DNA of 7,018 nt. Source: an uncultured Paenibacillaceae bacterium. Its GTDB lineage: Bacteria; Bacillota; Bacilli; Paenibacillales; CALAME01. Made by a program: the position numbers and the translations under genes. The DNA is taken from positions 1-7,018 of the forward strand of contig CALKAN010000053.1 of assembly GCA_937983035.1 (NCBI GenBank), in the 5' to 3' direction. Numbering within the stretch: position 1 is the stretch's first letter; each line of letters starts with the position of its first letter. Positions 1 to 6,845 of this stretch are shown here, one piece after another. The notes below the pieces were generated by a model. The model was not told where the DNA came from. It saw nothing but the letters and a program-made list of their open reading frames with translations, and did no database searches.

Positions 1-55
1 AGCGCCGATGGTACTTGGACCGGGAGGTCCTGGGAGAGTAGGACGCTGCCAAGCC
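1..55 (+). rRNA. rrf: 5S ribosomal RNA, 3' end (partial)
   Basis: The window opens inside a 5S rRNA. The segment begins with the conserved AGCGCCGATGGTA stretch, continues with a GGACC-GGGA-GGTCC hairpin, and then has GAGAGTAGGAC and the closing GCCAAGC typical of Bacillales 5S rRNA 3' ends. About half of the molecule lies upstream of the window, so pairing of the terminal helix cannot be checked. It is followed within a few bases by an intrinsic terminator, as expected for the last gene of an rRNA operon. The exact 3' end is uncertain by a few bases. Confidence 0.93.
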
Positions 56-60
56 AAAAC

Positions 61-92
61 GAAGTCTCGATGGAAGCATCGAGGCTTTTTTT
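61..92 (+). terminator. Intrinsic terminator of the rRNA operon
   Basis: A perfect 7-bp stem (CTCGATG at 66-72 with CATCGAG at 77-83) encloses a GAAG tetraloop. Weaker flanking pairs extend the stem, and it is followed directly by seven T residues (86-92) and another short T run. It lies just behind the 5S rRNA and should end the rRNA transcript before the downstream coding gene. Confidence 0.92.
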
Positions 93-222
93 GTTTTAAA
101 TGCATTTGAGTCGTTACGGAAAGGATCCATGATTGCAAAGTATGGACGATGGTCAAGGGAAACATTGGGACCGTTCATATTCAGTAATAACTTAAGATTC
201 CAACTCGCATAATACTCCTAAA

Positions 223-228
223 AAGGAG
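223..228 (+). promoter_or_regulatory. Ribosome binding site selecting a TTG start
   Basis: AAGGAG lies 10 nt upstream of the TTG at 239. The nearby ATG at 232 is out of frame, and the only in-frame reading that gives a signal peptide starts at the TTG. Confidence 0.75.
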
Positions 229-238
229 TGAATGCATT

Positions 239-1402
239 TTGAGCCCAAAACATCGCCTTATATTGCCATCTGTGATCATTTTTATGTTATTGCACCACCT
301 TGTTTTTCCCGCCGCATTAACTCATGCAAATTCAAGTGCCGTTCATGCGAGTGAAGACGAATTTGTATTCGATCCATGGATAAAAGAACGAGTAAAAGCG
401 AGAGGGATTTATGTTTCGAGCTGGATGGCGGCTTCCGATCAATTTGATCAATTAGTTGAATTGGTGGAAAAGACGGAATTAAATGCCATGGTTATAGATG
501 TAAAAGATGACAACGGCTTATTGACGTATCGATCTGAATTCGATGAGATTAAGCGTTGGAATCAACATTATAAACCATTAATTCCAGATATGGCCAAATG
601 GCTGAGTAAATTAAAGGAAAAAAATATTTATGTGATTGCTCGGATCGTGACGTTTAAAGATTCCAACTTAGCGCGGCAGCAGCCGGAATGGGCATTGCAG
701 AAAGCAAACGGCGAGTTGTGGCATGACCGGCAAAACAATTATTGGCTTGATCCTTATCATGAAAAAGCATGGGAATACAATTTAAATATTGCTAAAGAAG
801 CAGCAAAGTTAGGTTTTGATGAAATTCAATTTGATTATGTTCGTTTTCCGGAAAATGAAGCGAAAGTGGATCAGGAAGTTGTTTATAAAAATTCGAAACA
901 ATGGTCAAAACCAGATAATATTATGCAATTTTTAAAGCAAGCGCGGAAAGAGCTGCACGGTTATCCTGTTTTTATATCAGCTGACGTATTCGGTCTTACG
1001 ACTTCATCTGCTGATGATATGGGCATCGGTCAAGATTGGAAGCAAATTTCAGAAACGGTTGATTATATTTGCCCGATGGTCTATCCATCCCACTACAGCG
1101 AAGGTTCATACGGCATTCATCATCCTGACTTGCATCCATATCGCGTGGTGCGCAAAGCAATGCTGGATGCATTAAACAAAAATAGCGAATTGATGAAAAA
1201 AGGCGCAAATGCTGCCATCATCAGACCTTGGTTCCAAAGTTTTTCTGCCACGTGGATGGATGCTCACCAAATTTATCATTTAAAACAAATTGAAGAACAA
1301 ATTAAAGCAGCGTCTGAATTAGGGATCGATGAATATCTTCTGTGGAATGCAAGAAGCAATTATGATGTATTGCAACATGAATCGATCGAAACGAAAAAGT
1401 AA
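239..1402 (+). CDS. Putative glycoside hydrolase, DUF4015 family, secreted
   Basis: This 387-residue protein has a Sec-type signal peptide: a short basic start (K4-H5-R6), a hydrophobic core at about residues 7-28, and a possible signal peptidase site near THA30. The rest resembles the DUF4015 (GHL) TIM-barrel family from its characteristic strings: GIYVSSW (56-62), VIDVKDD (85-91), YVIARIVTFKD (131-141), WLDPY (169-173), GFDEIQFDYVRFP (192-204), ADVFG (248-252) and PMVYPSHY (279-286). These line up as successive barrel strands. The acidic residues of the DEIQFDY strand (D194, E195, D199) and D249 are candidate active-site residues, but the substrate is not known; extracellular polysaccharide or cell-wall glycan is only inferred. 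No LysM, S-layer or lipobox motif is visible, so it is released or held by an uncleaved signal. TTG start. It occupies the position of yaaC in B. subtilis. I saw no convincing promoter in 93-238 and no clear terminator after the stop. Product class is fairly sure, function is not. Confidence 0.88.
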   Translation: MSPKHRLILPSVIIFMLLHHLVFPAALTHANSSAVHASEDEFVFDPWIKERVKARGIYVSSWMAASDQFDQLVELVEKTELNAMVIDVKDDNGLLTYRSEFDEIKRWNQHYKPLIPDMAKWLSKLKEKNIYVIARIVTFKDSNLARQQPEWALQKANGELWHDRQNNYWLDPYHEKAWEYNLNIAKEAAKLGFDEIQFDYVRFPENEAKVDQEVVYKNSKQWSKPDNIMQFLKQARKELHGYPVFISADVFGLTTSSADDMGIGQDWKQISETVDYICPMVYPSHYSEGSYGIHHPDLHPYRVVRKAMLDALNKNSELMKKGANAAIIRPWFQSFSATWMDAHQIYHLKQIEEQIKAASELGIDEYLLWNARSNYDVLQHESIETKK

Positions 1403-1452
1403 CGTTTCAACCATTTGAATGCATCTCAAAAGCGACTTCTCTCATGGGCGGC

Positions 1453-1488
1453 TTGACCAACAAAATCCCATCTGCTAAGATCTTAATA
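1453..1488 (+). promoter_or_regulatory. Sigma-A promoter of guaB
   Basis: A -35 box TTGACC (1453-1458) and a -10 box TAAGAT (1476-1481) are separated by 17 nt. A TG dinucleotide at 1473-1474 gives an extended -10. Transcription would begin near 1488, leaving a leader of about 45 nt. I see no PurR box (CCGAAC-type inverted pair) and no room for a purine riboswitch. A short, imperfect palindrome around CGATCG (1501-1518) lies in the leader, with no known role. Confidence 0.75.
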
Positions 1489-1519
1489 TTATACAAATTC
1501 ATGTACGATCGATAACATC

Positions 1520-1527
1520 AAGGAGGT
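1520..1527 (+). promoter_or_regulatory. guaB ribosome binding site
   Basis: AAGGAGGT is a near-perfect Shine-Dalgarno sequence. Two consecutive in-frame GTG codons follow, at 1533 and 1536, with spacings of 5 and 8 nt. The 8-nt spacing favours 1536. Confidence 0.85.
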
Positions 1528-1535
1528 ATATTGTG

Positions 1536-2993
1536 GTGTGGGAAAACAAGTTTGGCAAAGAAGGTTTGACATTTGACGATGTGCTGTTAATGCCACGAAG
1601 ATCCGAAGTTTTTGGCCGCGAAATCGATGTTTCAACCGAATTAAATGACAAAATTAAATTGAATATTCCGTTATTCAGCGCTGCGATGGATACAGTTACG
1701 GAATCGAGATTGGCCATAGCGATTGCCAGAGAAGGCGGTATTGGCATTATTCATAAAAATATGTCGATTGCAGAGCAAGCAGAAGAAGTGGATCGTGTAA
1801 AAAGATCGGAAAGCGGAGTAATCACGAATCCATTTTCACTCACACCTGATCATCGTGTATATGATGCGGAAGAATTGATGAGCAAATACCGCATTTCCGG
1901 TGTGCCGATCGTGAATGAAGAAAATAAGCTGGTCGGGATATTGACGAATCGTGATTTGCGGTTTATTCATGATTATTCCATCCGCATCGATGAAGTCATG
2001 ACTAAAGAAAATTTAGTGACGGCTCCAGTTGGCACAACTTTAGAGCAAGCCGAGGTTATTTTGCAGCAGCATAAAATTGAAAAATTGCCGCTCGTTGATG
2101 AAAATAATGAGTTAAAAGGTTTGATCACGATTAAGGATATTGAAAAGGCGATACAATTTCCTAATGCGGCCAAAGATCAGCAAGGGCGGCTGCTTTGCGG
2201 GGCTGCTGTCGGCGTATCCAAGGACGTCATGGAACGGGTCAAAGCGCTGGTGGAAGTTGGCGTAGACTTAATCGTCGTAGATTCTGCCCACGGTCATCAT
2301 ATCAATATTTTAAATACAGTGCGGCAAATACGGGAACAATATCCTGATTTAACGATTTGTGCGGGAAATGTGGCCACTGCTGAAGGAACAAGAGATTTAA
2401 TTGAAGCTGGAGCTTCGATGGTTAAAGTAGGGATCGGACCGGGATCAATTTGCACCACTCGTGTCATTGCAGGCATAGGCGTGCCGCAAGTGACAGCCAT
2501 TTATGATTGCGCGACTGAAGCGAGAAAGCATGGAGTGCCGATCATAGCGGACGGCGGGATTAAATATTCCGGAGATATTACGAAAGCTTTGGCTGCCGGA
2601 GCAAATGCCGTCATGATCGGAAGTTTGTTTGCTGGAACTGAAGAGAGTCCGGGCGAATCCGAGATCTTCCAAGGACGCCGGTTTAAAGTATATCGCGGAA
2701 TGGGTTCATTAGGCGCAATGAAAAAAGGCAGCAAAGACCGTTATTTCCAAGAAAACGAAAGCAAGCTCGTTCCGGAAGGAATTGAAGGCCGGGTGCCTTA
2801 TAAAGGGCCATTGGCGGACACGGTTTATCAATTGATCGGCGGATTGCGTTCCGGCATGGGGTATTGCGGAGCGGCAAATTTAAAAGAACTTCAAGAAGAA
2901 ACCCAGTTTATTCGCATTACAGGAGCCGGCTTAAGAGAAAATCATCCGCACGATGTTCAAATTACAAAGGAAGCTCCGAACTATTCCCTATAA
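1536..2993 (+). CDS. guaB: Inosine-5'-monophosphate dehydrogenase
   Basis: GuaB oxidises IMP to XMP with NAD+, the committed step of guanine nucleotide synthesis in the cytoplasm. The 485-residue protein is very close in length to B. subtilis GuaB and similar along its whole length. Residues 1-95 form the first part of the TIM barrel (LTFDDVLL at 11-18, MDTVTE at 51-56). A two-CBS Bateman module occupies about 96-212 (GVPIV and GILTNRD in the first repeat, KLPLVDE and GLITIKD in the second). The catalytic loop GPGSICTTR contains nucleophile Cys306; the phosphate-binding segment is ADGGIKYSGD (338-347); the flap has KGSKDRYFQ with Arg402; and SGMGYCGA lies at 439-446. No key residue is missing. 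I chose GTG 1536 rather than GTG 1533 because homologues begin with Met-Trp-Glu and the Shine-Dalgarno spacing is better; starting at 1533 would add one Val. It has its own promoter and a downstream hairpin, so it is probably monocistronic. Confidence 0.98.
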   Translation: MWENKFGKEGLTFDDVLLMPRRSEVFGREIDVSTELNDKIKLNIPLFSAAMDTVTESRLAIAIAREGGIGIIHKNMSIAEQAEEVDRVKRSESGVITNPFSLTPDHRVYDAEELMSKYRISGVPIVNEENKLVGILTNRDLRFIHDYSIRIDEVMTKENLVTAPVGTTLEQAEVILQQHKIEKLPLVDENNELKGLITIKDIEKAIQFPNAAKDQQGRLLCGAAVGVSKDVMERVKALVEVGVDLIVVDSAHGHHINILNTVRQIREQYPDLTICAGNVATAEGTRDLIEAGASMVKVGIGPGSICTTRVIAGIGVPQVTAIYDCATEARKHGVPIIADGGIKYSGDITKALAAGANAVMIGSLFAGTEESPGESEIFQGRRFKVYRGMGSLGAMKKGSKDRYFQENESKLVPEGIEGRVPYKGPLADTVYQLIGGLRSGMGYCGAANLKELQEETQFIRITGAGLRENHPHDVQITKEAPNYSL

Positions 2994-3024
2994 TTGAACA
3001 TAATTCATTAAAAACCGCAGATTT

Positions 3025-3050
3025 GGGCAGGGATGAACCCTGCCCTTATT
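3025..3050 (+). terminator. Probable terminator of guaB
   Basis: A perfect 8-bp GC-rich stem (GGGCAGGG at 3025-3032 with CCCTGCCC at 3038-3045) encloses a 5-nt loop. The tail TTATTCACTGTTTT is only moderately T-rich, so termination may be partial. It lies 31 nt after the guaB stop and ahead of the dacA promoter region. Confidence 0.75.
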
Positions 3051-3095
3051 CACTGTTTTCCGCTTGGAATTTCATGCGTAAACGGGAATTTGACT

Positions 3096-3124
3096 TTCAT
3101 TTGTTCAGATGCATGTGTTACAAT
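3096..3124 (+). promoter_or_regulatory. Candidate dacA promoter (extended -10)
   Basis: TACAAT at 3119-3124 is preceded by TG at 3116-3117, forming an extended -10 box. The -35 at the right distance is poor (TTTCAT or TTCATT near 3095-3101). A good TTGACT at 3090-3095 is 23 nt from the -10, too far for a standard sigma-A promoter. Its position after the guaB terminator and about 60 nt before dacA fits. Confidence 0.5.
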
Positions 3125-3186
3125 AATGACTGTGTATGTTTATCAAGCATTTTTATTTCATATAAAGAGGAGAAAGTGGGAAGCAC

Positions 3187-4497
3187 ATGAAAGAGCGAGG
3201 GCATAACAGTTTTCGATGGATCAGCATTTTAATCATGTTCAGCTTGATCTTCACTCCGTTGAATCATGCATTCGCTGAAACTCCGTCAAATCCAAGTTTG
3301 CAGTTAGATGTTAAAGCAGCCATATTAATTGAAGCAGAAACCGGACAAGTGTTGTATGAGTATAATGCAGACGAGCTGCGTCCGCCTGCGAGCATGACGA
3401 AAATGATGACCGAATACTTAGTGATGGATGCGGTAAAAGCAGGCAAAATTCGATGGGATGACATCGTTACGATCAGCAAAAGAGCAAGTTCAATCGGCGG
3501 ATCCGGCCAGCTGATTGCAGAAGGGCAAAGGTATACGGTCCGTGACTTGTTTCGCATGATGTCGATTTACTCGGGAAATGATGCGTCGGTAGCATTGGCT
3601 GAATATGTGTCCAACTCAGAGGAAGCTTTTGTTGCTGAAATGAATAAAAAAGCGAGAGAGATTGGATTGTCGGAAGGCGCATATTTTGTAAATGCAACTG
3701 GACTTGAGAATGAACATTATGGCAACTGGGCGCCTGACACAGAGGGAAGAACGCTGATTTCAGCAAGGGATGCCGCATTATTGGCTCAAAGCTTAATCAA
3801 AACCCATCCTGACATTCTCGAATTTACCAGCACGCCGCAAGCCCGCCGCATTGAAGGCGATGAATCGACGGAATTAATGAACAATTGGAATTGGATGCTG
3901 GAAGCCTGGATTCCTTTTGACAATATATTTTCAAGGCAATATGCGTATGAAGGTTTGGACGGCCTGAAAACGGGTTATACGAGCGCTGCCGGCTATTGCT
4001 TTACAGGCACGGCTGTCAGAGGAGACATGCGATTAATCAGCGTGGTCATGGGAACGGAGAGTGAGCCGAAGCGGTTTCAGGAAACGGCCAAATTGTTAGA
4101 CTACGGTTTTAATAATTTTGAGAAGAGAACGGTGCTGACAGCGAAAAGCGAAATCGAATCATTAAAGATGGTTCCCATTAAGAAAGGGAAAGAAAAAGAA
4201 GTCAATGCAGTGATCGAAGAAGGCGTTTCTTTGATCGTGCATAAAAATGCCAAGGAAGAGGACATTTTGATCGAACCGGTTGCTCTGGAACCTGATGATT
4301 TGATTGCGCCGATTGAACAAGGGCAGAAAGTCGGCACGGTTACAGTCGTTTATGATGGTCCTGTCGGCAAAGAAACGATTACCGTAAATTTGGTTGCGGC
4401 AGAAGATATTGAAAAAGCCGGCTGGATTCGATTGTTTTTTCGATCGATTGGTACGTTTTTCTCCAATGTGTTTTCAGGGATTAAAAATATTTTTTAA
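3187..4497 (+). CDS. dacA: D-alanyl-D-alanine carboxypeptidase (PBP5, DacA)
   Basis: DacA is a low-molecular-mass penicillin-binding protein that removes the terminal D-Ala from peptidoglycan pentapeptides on the outer face of the membrane, limiting cross-linking. The 436 residues (B. subtilis DacA has about 443) contain a signal peptide with hydrophobic core at about 11-27 and a likely AFA30 cleavage site. The serine-peptidase domain carries all three active-site motifs: S69-M-T-K72 with nucleophile Ser69, S129-G-N131 and K261-T-G263. A beta-rich C-terminal domain (about 315-405) leads to a C-terminal amphipathic helix (about 411-436, with two FF pairs) that anchors the protein to the membrane, as in PBP5 homologues. 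The ATG at 3187 is the only start that gives a basic n-region. The best Shine-Dalgarno match, GAGGAG (3167-3172), is 14 nt away, unusually far; the nearer GGGAAG is weaker. No terminator separates it from pdxS, 29 nt downstream, so it probably heads a dacA-pdxS-serS unit. Confidence 0.97.
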   Translation: MKERGHNSFRWISILIMFSLIFTPLNHAFAETPSNPSLQLDVKAAILIEAETGQVLYEYNADELRPPASMTKMMTEYLVMDAVKAGKIRWDDIVTISKRASSIGGSGQLIAEGQRYTVRDLFRMMSIYSGNDASVALAEYVSNSEEAFVAEMNKKAREIGLSEGAYFVNATGLENEHYGNWAPDTEGRTLISARDAALLAQSLIKTHPDILEFTSTPQARRIEGDESTELMNNWNWMLEAWIPFDNIFSRQYAYEGLDGLKTGYTSAAGYCFTGTAVRGDMRLISVVMGTESEPKRFQETAKLLDYGFNNFEKRTVLTAKSEIESLKMVPIKKGKEKEVNAVIEEGVSLIVHKNAKEEDILIEPVALEPDDLIAPIEQGQKVGTVTVVYDGPVGKETITVNLVAAEDIEKAGWIRLFFRSIGTFFSNVFSGIKNIF

Positions 4498-4511
4498 TGG
4501 ATGGATGATTC

Positions 4512-4518
4512 AGGGGGT
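4512..4518 (+). promoter_or_regulatory. pdxS ribosome binding site
   Basis: AGGGGGT lies 8 nt before the GTG at 4527 and supports that start. It sits within the 29-nt dacA-pdxS gap, which is too short to hold a separate leader. Confidence 0.75.
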
Positions 4519-4526
4519 AGATTAAC

Positions 4527-5408
4527 GTGGAAAATGTAACAGAACTAGCGAAAAGAGAAAAGATCAACCAACTAAAAGGCGGCGTCATCATGGACGTCAT
4601 GAACGTGGAACAAGCCAAAATTGCTGAAGCGGCTGGGGCAGTCGCAGTTATGGCATTGGAAAAAGTTCCGGCTGACATTCGAGCGGCCGGCGGAGTTGCA
4701 CGTATGGCAGATCCATCAATTGTCGAAGATGTTATTAATGCTGTTTCGATTCCGGTGATGGCGAAAGTGCGGATTGGCCATTATGTAGAAGCAGGAGTGC
4801 TGGCGACGTTAGGCGTAGATTGCATCGATGAAAGTGAAGTGCTGACCCCCGCCGACGATGTGTTTCATATTAACAAGAAAGAATTTTCAGTGCCGTTCGT
4901 TTGCGGTGCAAGAGATCTTGGAGAAGCGCTTCGACGCATCGGTGAAGGAGCTGCCATGATCCGCACGAAAGGGGAGCCGGGAACCGGAAATATTGTAGAA
5001 GCCGTGCGGCATATGCGCAAAATGGTCGGACAAATTAAGAAAGTGCAAAATATGACTTTGGATGAACTCATGGTTGAAGCGAAAAATTTAGGCACTCCGT
5101 ATGAATTGTTGTTGGAAGTGCATCAAACCGGAAAACTGCCGGTTGCTAATTTTGCCGCCGGCGGAGTGGCTACGCCAGCGGATGCCGCATTGATGATGCA
5201 TTTAGGCGCTGACGGTGTATTCGTTGGGTCCGGCATTTTTAAGTCGGACAATCCTGAGAAATTTGCCAAAGCGATTGTTGAAGCAACGAAGAACTATAAT
5301 GATTACGAATTAATTGCGAAGTTGTCCAAGAATTTAGGAACTCCGATGAAAGGCATTGAAATTTCGAGTTTGGATGCAGCGGACAGAATGCAAGATCGCA
5401 GCGTGTAA
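4527..5408 (+). CDS. pdxS: Pyridoxal 5'-phosphate synthase subunit PdxS
   Basis: PdxS condenses ribose 5-phosphate, glyceraldehyde 3-phosphate and ammonia into pyridoxal 5'-phosphate in the cytoplasm. It forms a dodecamer of TIM barrels and normally receives ammonia from the glutaminase PdxT. The 293 residues are within one of B. subtilis PdxS. Equivalents of the catalytic residues are all present: Asp23 in GGVIMDV, Lys80 (Schiff base lysine) in PVMAKVRIGH, Asp101 in IDESEVLTPAD and Lys148 in RTKGEPGTGN. The glycine-rich phosphate-binding segments AAGGVATPADAA (210-221) and GVFVGSGIFKS (230-240) are also intact. Two regions look unlike the family as I remember it. The N-terminal 17 residues lack the usual KRGMAEM pattern, reading AKREKINQL instead. 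The C-terminus ends DRMQDRSV rather than the usual RMxERGW. The usual Tyr before IDESE is Cys99. GTG start. No pdxT follows; serS begins 33 nt after the stop. The enzyme assignment is firm; its ammonia source is not. Confidence 0.96.
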   Translation: MENVTELAKREKINQLKGGVIMDVMNVEQAKIAEAAGAVAVMALEKVPADIRAAGGVARMADPSIVEDVINAVSIPVMAKVRIGHYVEAGVLATLGVDCIDESEVLTPADDVFHINKKEFSVPFVCGARDLGEALRRIGEGAAMIRTKGEPGTGNIVEAVRHMRKMVGQIKKVQNMTLDELMVEAKNLGTPYELLLEVHQTGKLPVANFAAGGVATPADAALMMHLGADGVFVGSGIFKSDNPEKFAKAIVEATKNYNDYELIAKLSKNLGTPMKGIEISSLDAADRMQDRSV

Positions 5409-5425
5409 TGAAGTTGCTGTTTCAG

Positions 5426-5434
5426 AGGGAGGTG
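5426..5434 (+). promoter_or_regulatory. serS ribosome binding site
   Basis: AGGGAGGTG lies 7 nt before the TTG at 5442 and supports this non-ATG start, which also gives the Met-Leu-Asp beginning shared with B. subtilis SerS. Confidence 0.8.
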
Positions 5435-5441
5435 TCATTAC

Positions 5442-6719
5442 TTGCTGGATGTTCGAAGATTTAGAAACGAATTTGATCAAGTGAAAGAAGGATTGTCCAA
5501 CCGAGGCGTGACGCAAGAAGAAATTGAAAAATTGACTCAGTTGGACCAAAGGCGCAGAGAATGGATTTCGGAAACGGAGCAATTAAAAAACCGGCGTAAT
5601 GTCGTTTCTCAAGAGATAGCAACGAAAAAGCGCAATGGTGAGGAAACGAATTCGTTAATTGAAGAAATGAAAGAAGTTTCCAATAAGATCAAACAATTAG
5701 ACGATCAGCTCAGAGAATTGGAATCAGAGTTTGAGCGGCATTTATTGTCGATTCCTAACGTGCCGCACAGCAGTGTGCCCGTGGGATTGTCTGAGGAAGA
5801 CAATGTTGAAATCAGAACATGGTCAGAGCCGAGAACGTTTGATTTTGAACCGTTGCCGCATTGGGAAATAGCCGATAAATTAGACATATTGGATTTCGAA
5901 GCTGCAGCAAAAGTAACCGGTTCTCGATTTGTATTTTATAAAGGATTAGGCGCCAGATTAGAAAGGGCGCTGATCAACTTCATGATGGATTTGCATGTCG
6001 ATGAGCACGGTTATGAAGAGATGCTTCCTCCTTTGATTGTCAATCGAGACAGCATGATCGGCACAGGGCAGCTGCCGAAATTTGAGGATGACGTCTTTAA
6101 GATTGAAGACAGTGATTACTTTTTAGTGCCTACAGCTGAAGTTCCAGTAACGAATTATCATAGAGAACAGATCTTAAGTGCTGATGATTTGCCTAAGAAA
6201 TATGCGGCTTACAGCGCATGTTTTCGTTCAGAAGCGGGTTCTGCCGGAAGAGATACGAGAGGTTTGATCAGGCACCATCAGTTTAATAAAGTTGAACTAG
6301 TATATTTGACAAAACCGGAACATTCATATGAATTACTGGAAGAATTAACGAGTCATGCTGAGAAAGTGCTGCAATTGTTAGGATTGCCGTATCGAGTGAT
6401 GAGCTTGTGCAGCGGCGATCTGGGCTTTTCTGCCGCCAAGACATACGATATTGAAGTTTGGCTGCCAAGCAGCGGCACTTATCGGGAAATTTCTTCTTGC
6501 AGCAATTTTGAAGACTTCCAAGCACGTCGGTCTATGTTGCGATTTCGAAGAGAACCGAAAGCAAAACCGGAATTCGTCCATACGCTGAACGGTTCAGGCT
6601 TGGCAGTTGGACGCACCGTGGCAGCCATATTGGAAAATTACCAAAATGAAGACGGTTCTGTATCGATTCCTGAAGTGTTGCAGCCTTATATGCGTGTGGA
6701 TAAGATCGCAAAGTCTTAA
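5442..6719 (+). CDS. serS: Serine--tRNA ligase
   Basis: SerS charges tRNA-Ser (and tRNA-Sec where present) with serine in the cytoplasm. The 425 residues equal the length of B. subtilis SerS and match it throughout. Residues about 28-100 form the charged, heptad-like antiparallel coiled coil that contacts the long variable arm of tRNA-Ser. The class II catalytic core follows: motif 1 around 172-201 (helix RLERALINFMMDLH then MLPPLIV), serine-binding TAE at 231-233, motif 2 at 261-286 (FRSEAGSAGRDTRGLIRHHQ, ending FNKVEL) and motif 3 at 383-401 (NGSGLAVGRTVAAILENY). TTG start with a strong Shine-Dalgarno. In B. subtilis serS has its own promoter and a T-box leader; here the 33 nt upstream cannot hold one, so expression probably depends on the dacA-pdxS transcript. 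Its cognate tRNA-Ser gene lies 126 nt downstream, as in B. subtilis. No truncation or missing motif. Confidence 0.98.
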   Translation: MLDVRRFRNEFDQVKEGLSNRGVTQEEIEKLTQLDQRRREWISETEQLKNRRNVVSQEIATKKRNGEETNSLIEEMKEVSNKIKQLDDQLRELESEFERHLLSIPNVPHSSVPVGLSEEDNVEIRTWSEPRTFDFEPLPHWEIADKLDILDFEAAAKVTGSRFVFYKGLGARLERALINFMMDLHVDEHGYEEMLPPLIVNRDSMIGTGQLPKFEDDVFKIEDSDYFLVPTAEVPVTNYHREQILSADDLPKKYAAYSACFRSEAGSAGRDTRGLIRHHQFNKVELVYLTKPEHSYELLEELTSHAEKVLQLLGLPYRVMSLCSGDLGFSAAKTYDIEVWLPSSGTYREISSCSNFEDFQARRSMLRFRREPKAKPEFVHTLNGSGLAVGRTVAAILENYQNEDGSVSIPEVLQPYMRVDKIAKS

Positions 6720-6728
6720 CGCTAATAT

Positions 6729-6780
6729 GCCTCGGTGAACGAATGACAACAAGTTCACTGAGGCAACATTCAATTATTTT
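6729..6780 (+). terminator. Probable terminator after serS
   Basis: A 12-bp stem (GCCTCGGTGAAC at 6729-6740 with GTTCACTGAGGC at 6753-6764, one G-T wobble) encloses a 12-nt loop. It starts 9 nt after the serS stop. The tail is A/T-rich but lacks a continuous T run until 6777-6780, so it may be a weak terminator or mainly an RNA 3'-end stabiliser. Confidence 0.65.
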
Positions 6781-6784
6781 AGTG

Positions 6785-6821
6785 TTGATATTTACTCACG
6801 ATTCGTGATATAATATATGTT
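6785..6821 (+). promoter_or_regulatory. Sigma-A promoter of tRNA-Ser
   Basis: TTGATA (6785-6790) and a consensus TATAAT (6809-6814) are separated by 18 nt. A TG at 6806-6807 makes an extended -10. Transcription should start near 6821, about 25 nt before the mature tRNA 5' end. Confidence 0.85.
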
Positions 6822-6845
6822 GCATGATAAAACACCATATGTTAT

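Noticed and set aside
129..212. A 27-codon + strand ORF with an AAAGGA-like site just upstream
   Set aside because: The spacing from the site to its ATG is very short, the product is not recognisable, and it overlaps no other signal. Too little evidence to call a small protein or leader peptide.
162..215. Promoter candidates for the DUF4015 gene (TTGGGA with TAACTT; CATAAT near 208)
   Set aside because: The first has a poor -10 box and the second lacks a -35 and would start transcription almost at the ribosome binding site. Neither is convincing, so no promoter is called.
1403..1452. Possible terminator or purine-responsive element between the DUF4015 gene and guaB
   Set aside because: Only a 4-bp AAGC/GCTT pairing without a T run is visible, and no PurR box or purine riboswitch core could be recognised.
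3090..3095. TTGACT as the -35 box of the dacA promoter
   Set aside because: It is 23 nt from the best -10 (TACAAT at 3119), and no acceptable -10 lies 16-18 nt away.
2864..3190. A 108-codon + strand ORF overlapping the guaB 3' end and reaching dacA
   Set aside because: It is a shifted frame of guaB extended through the terminator hairpin and dacA promoter region. Composition is not protein-like, with runs of Arg/Ser/Lys and many Cys, and no start site signal supports it.
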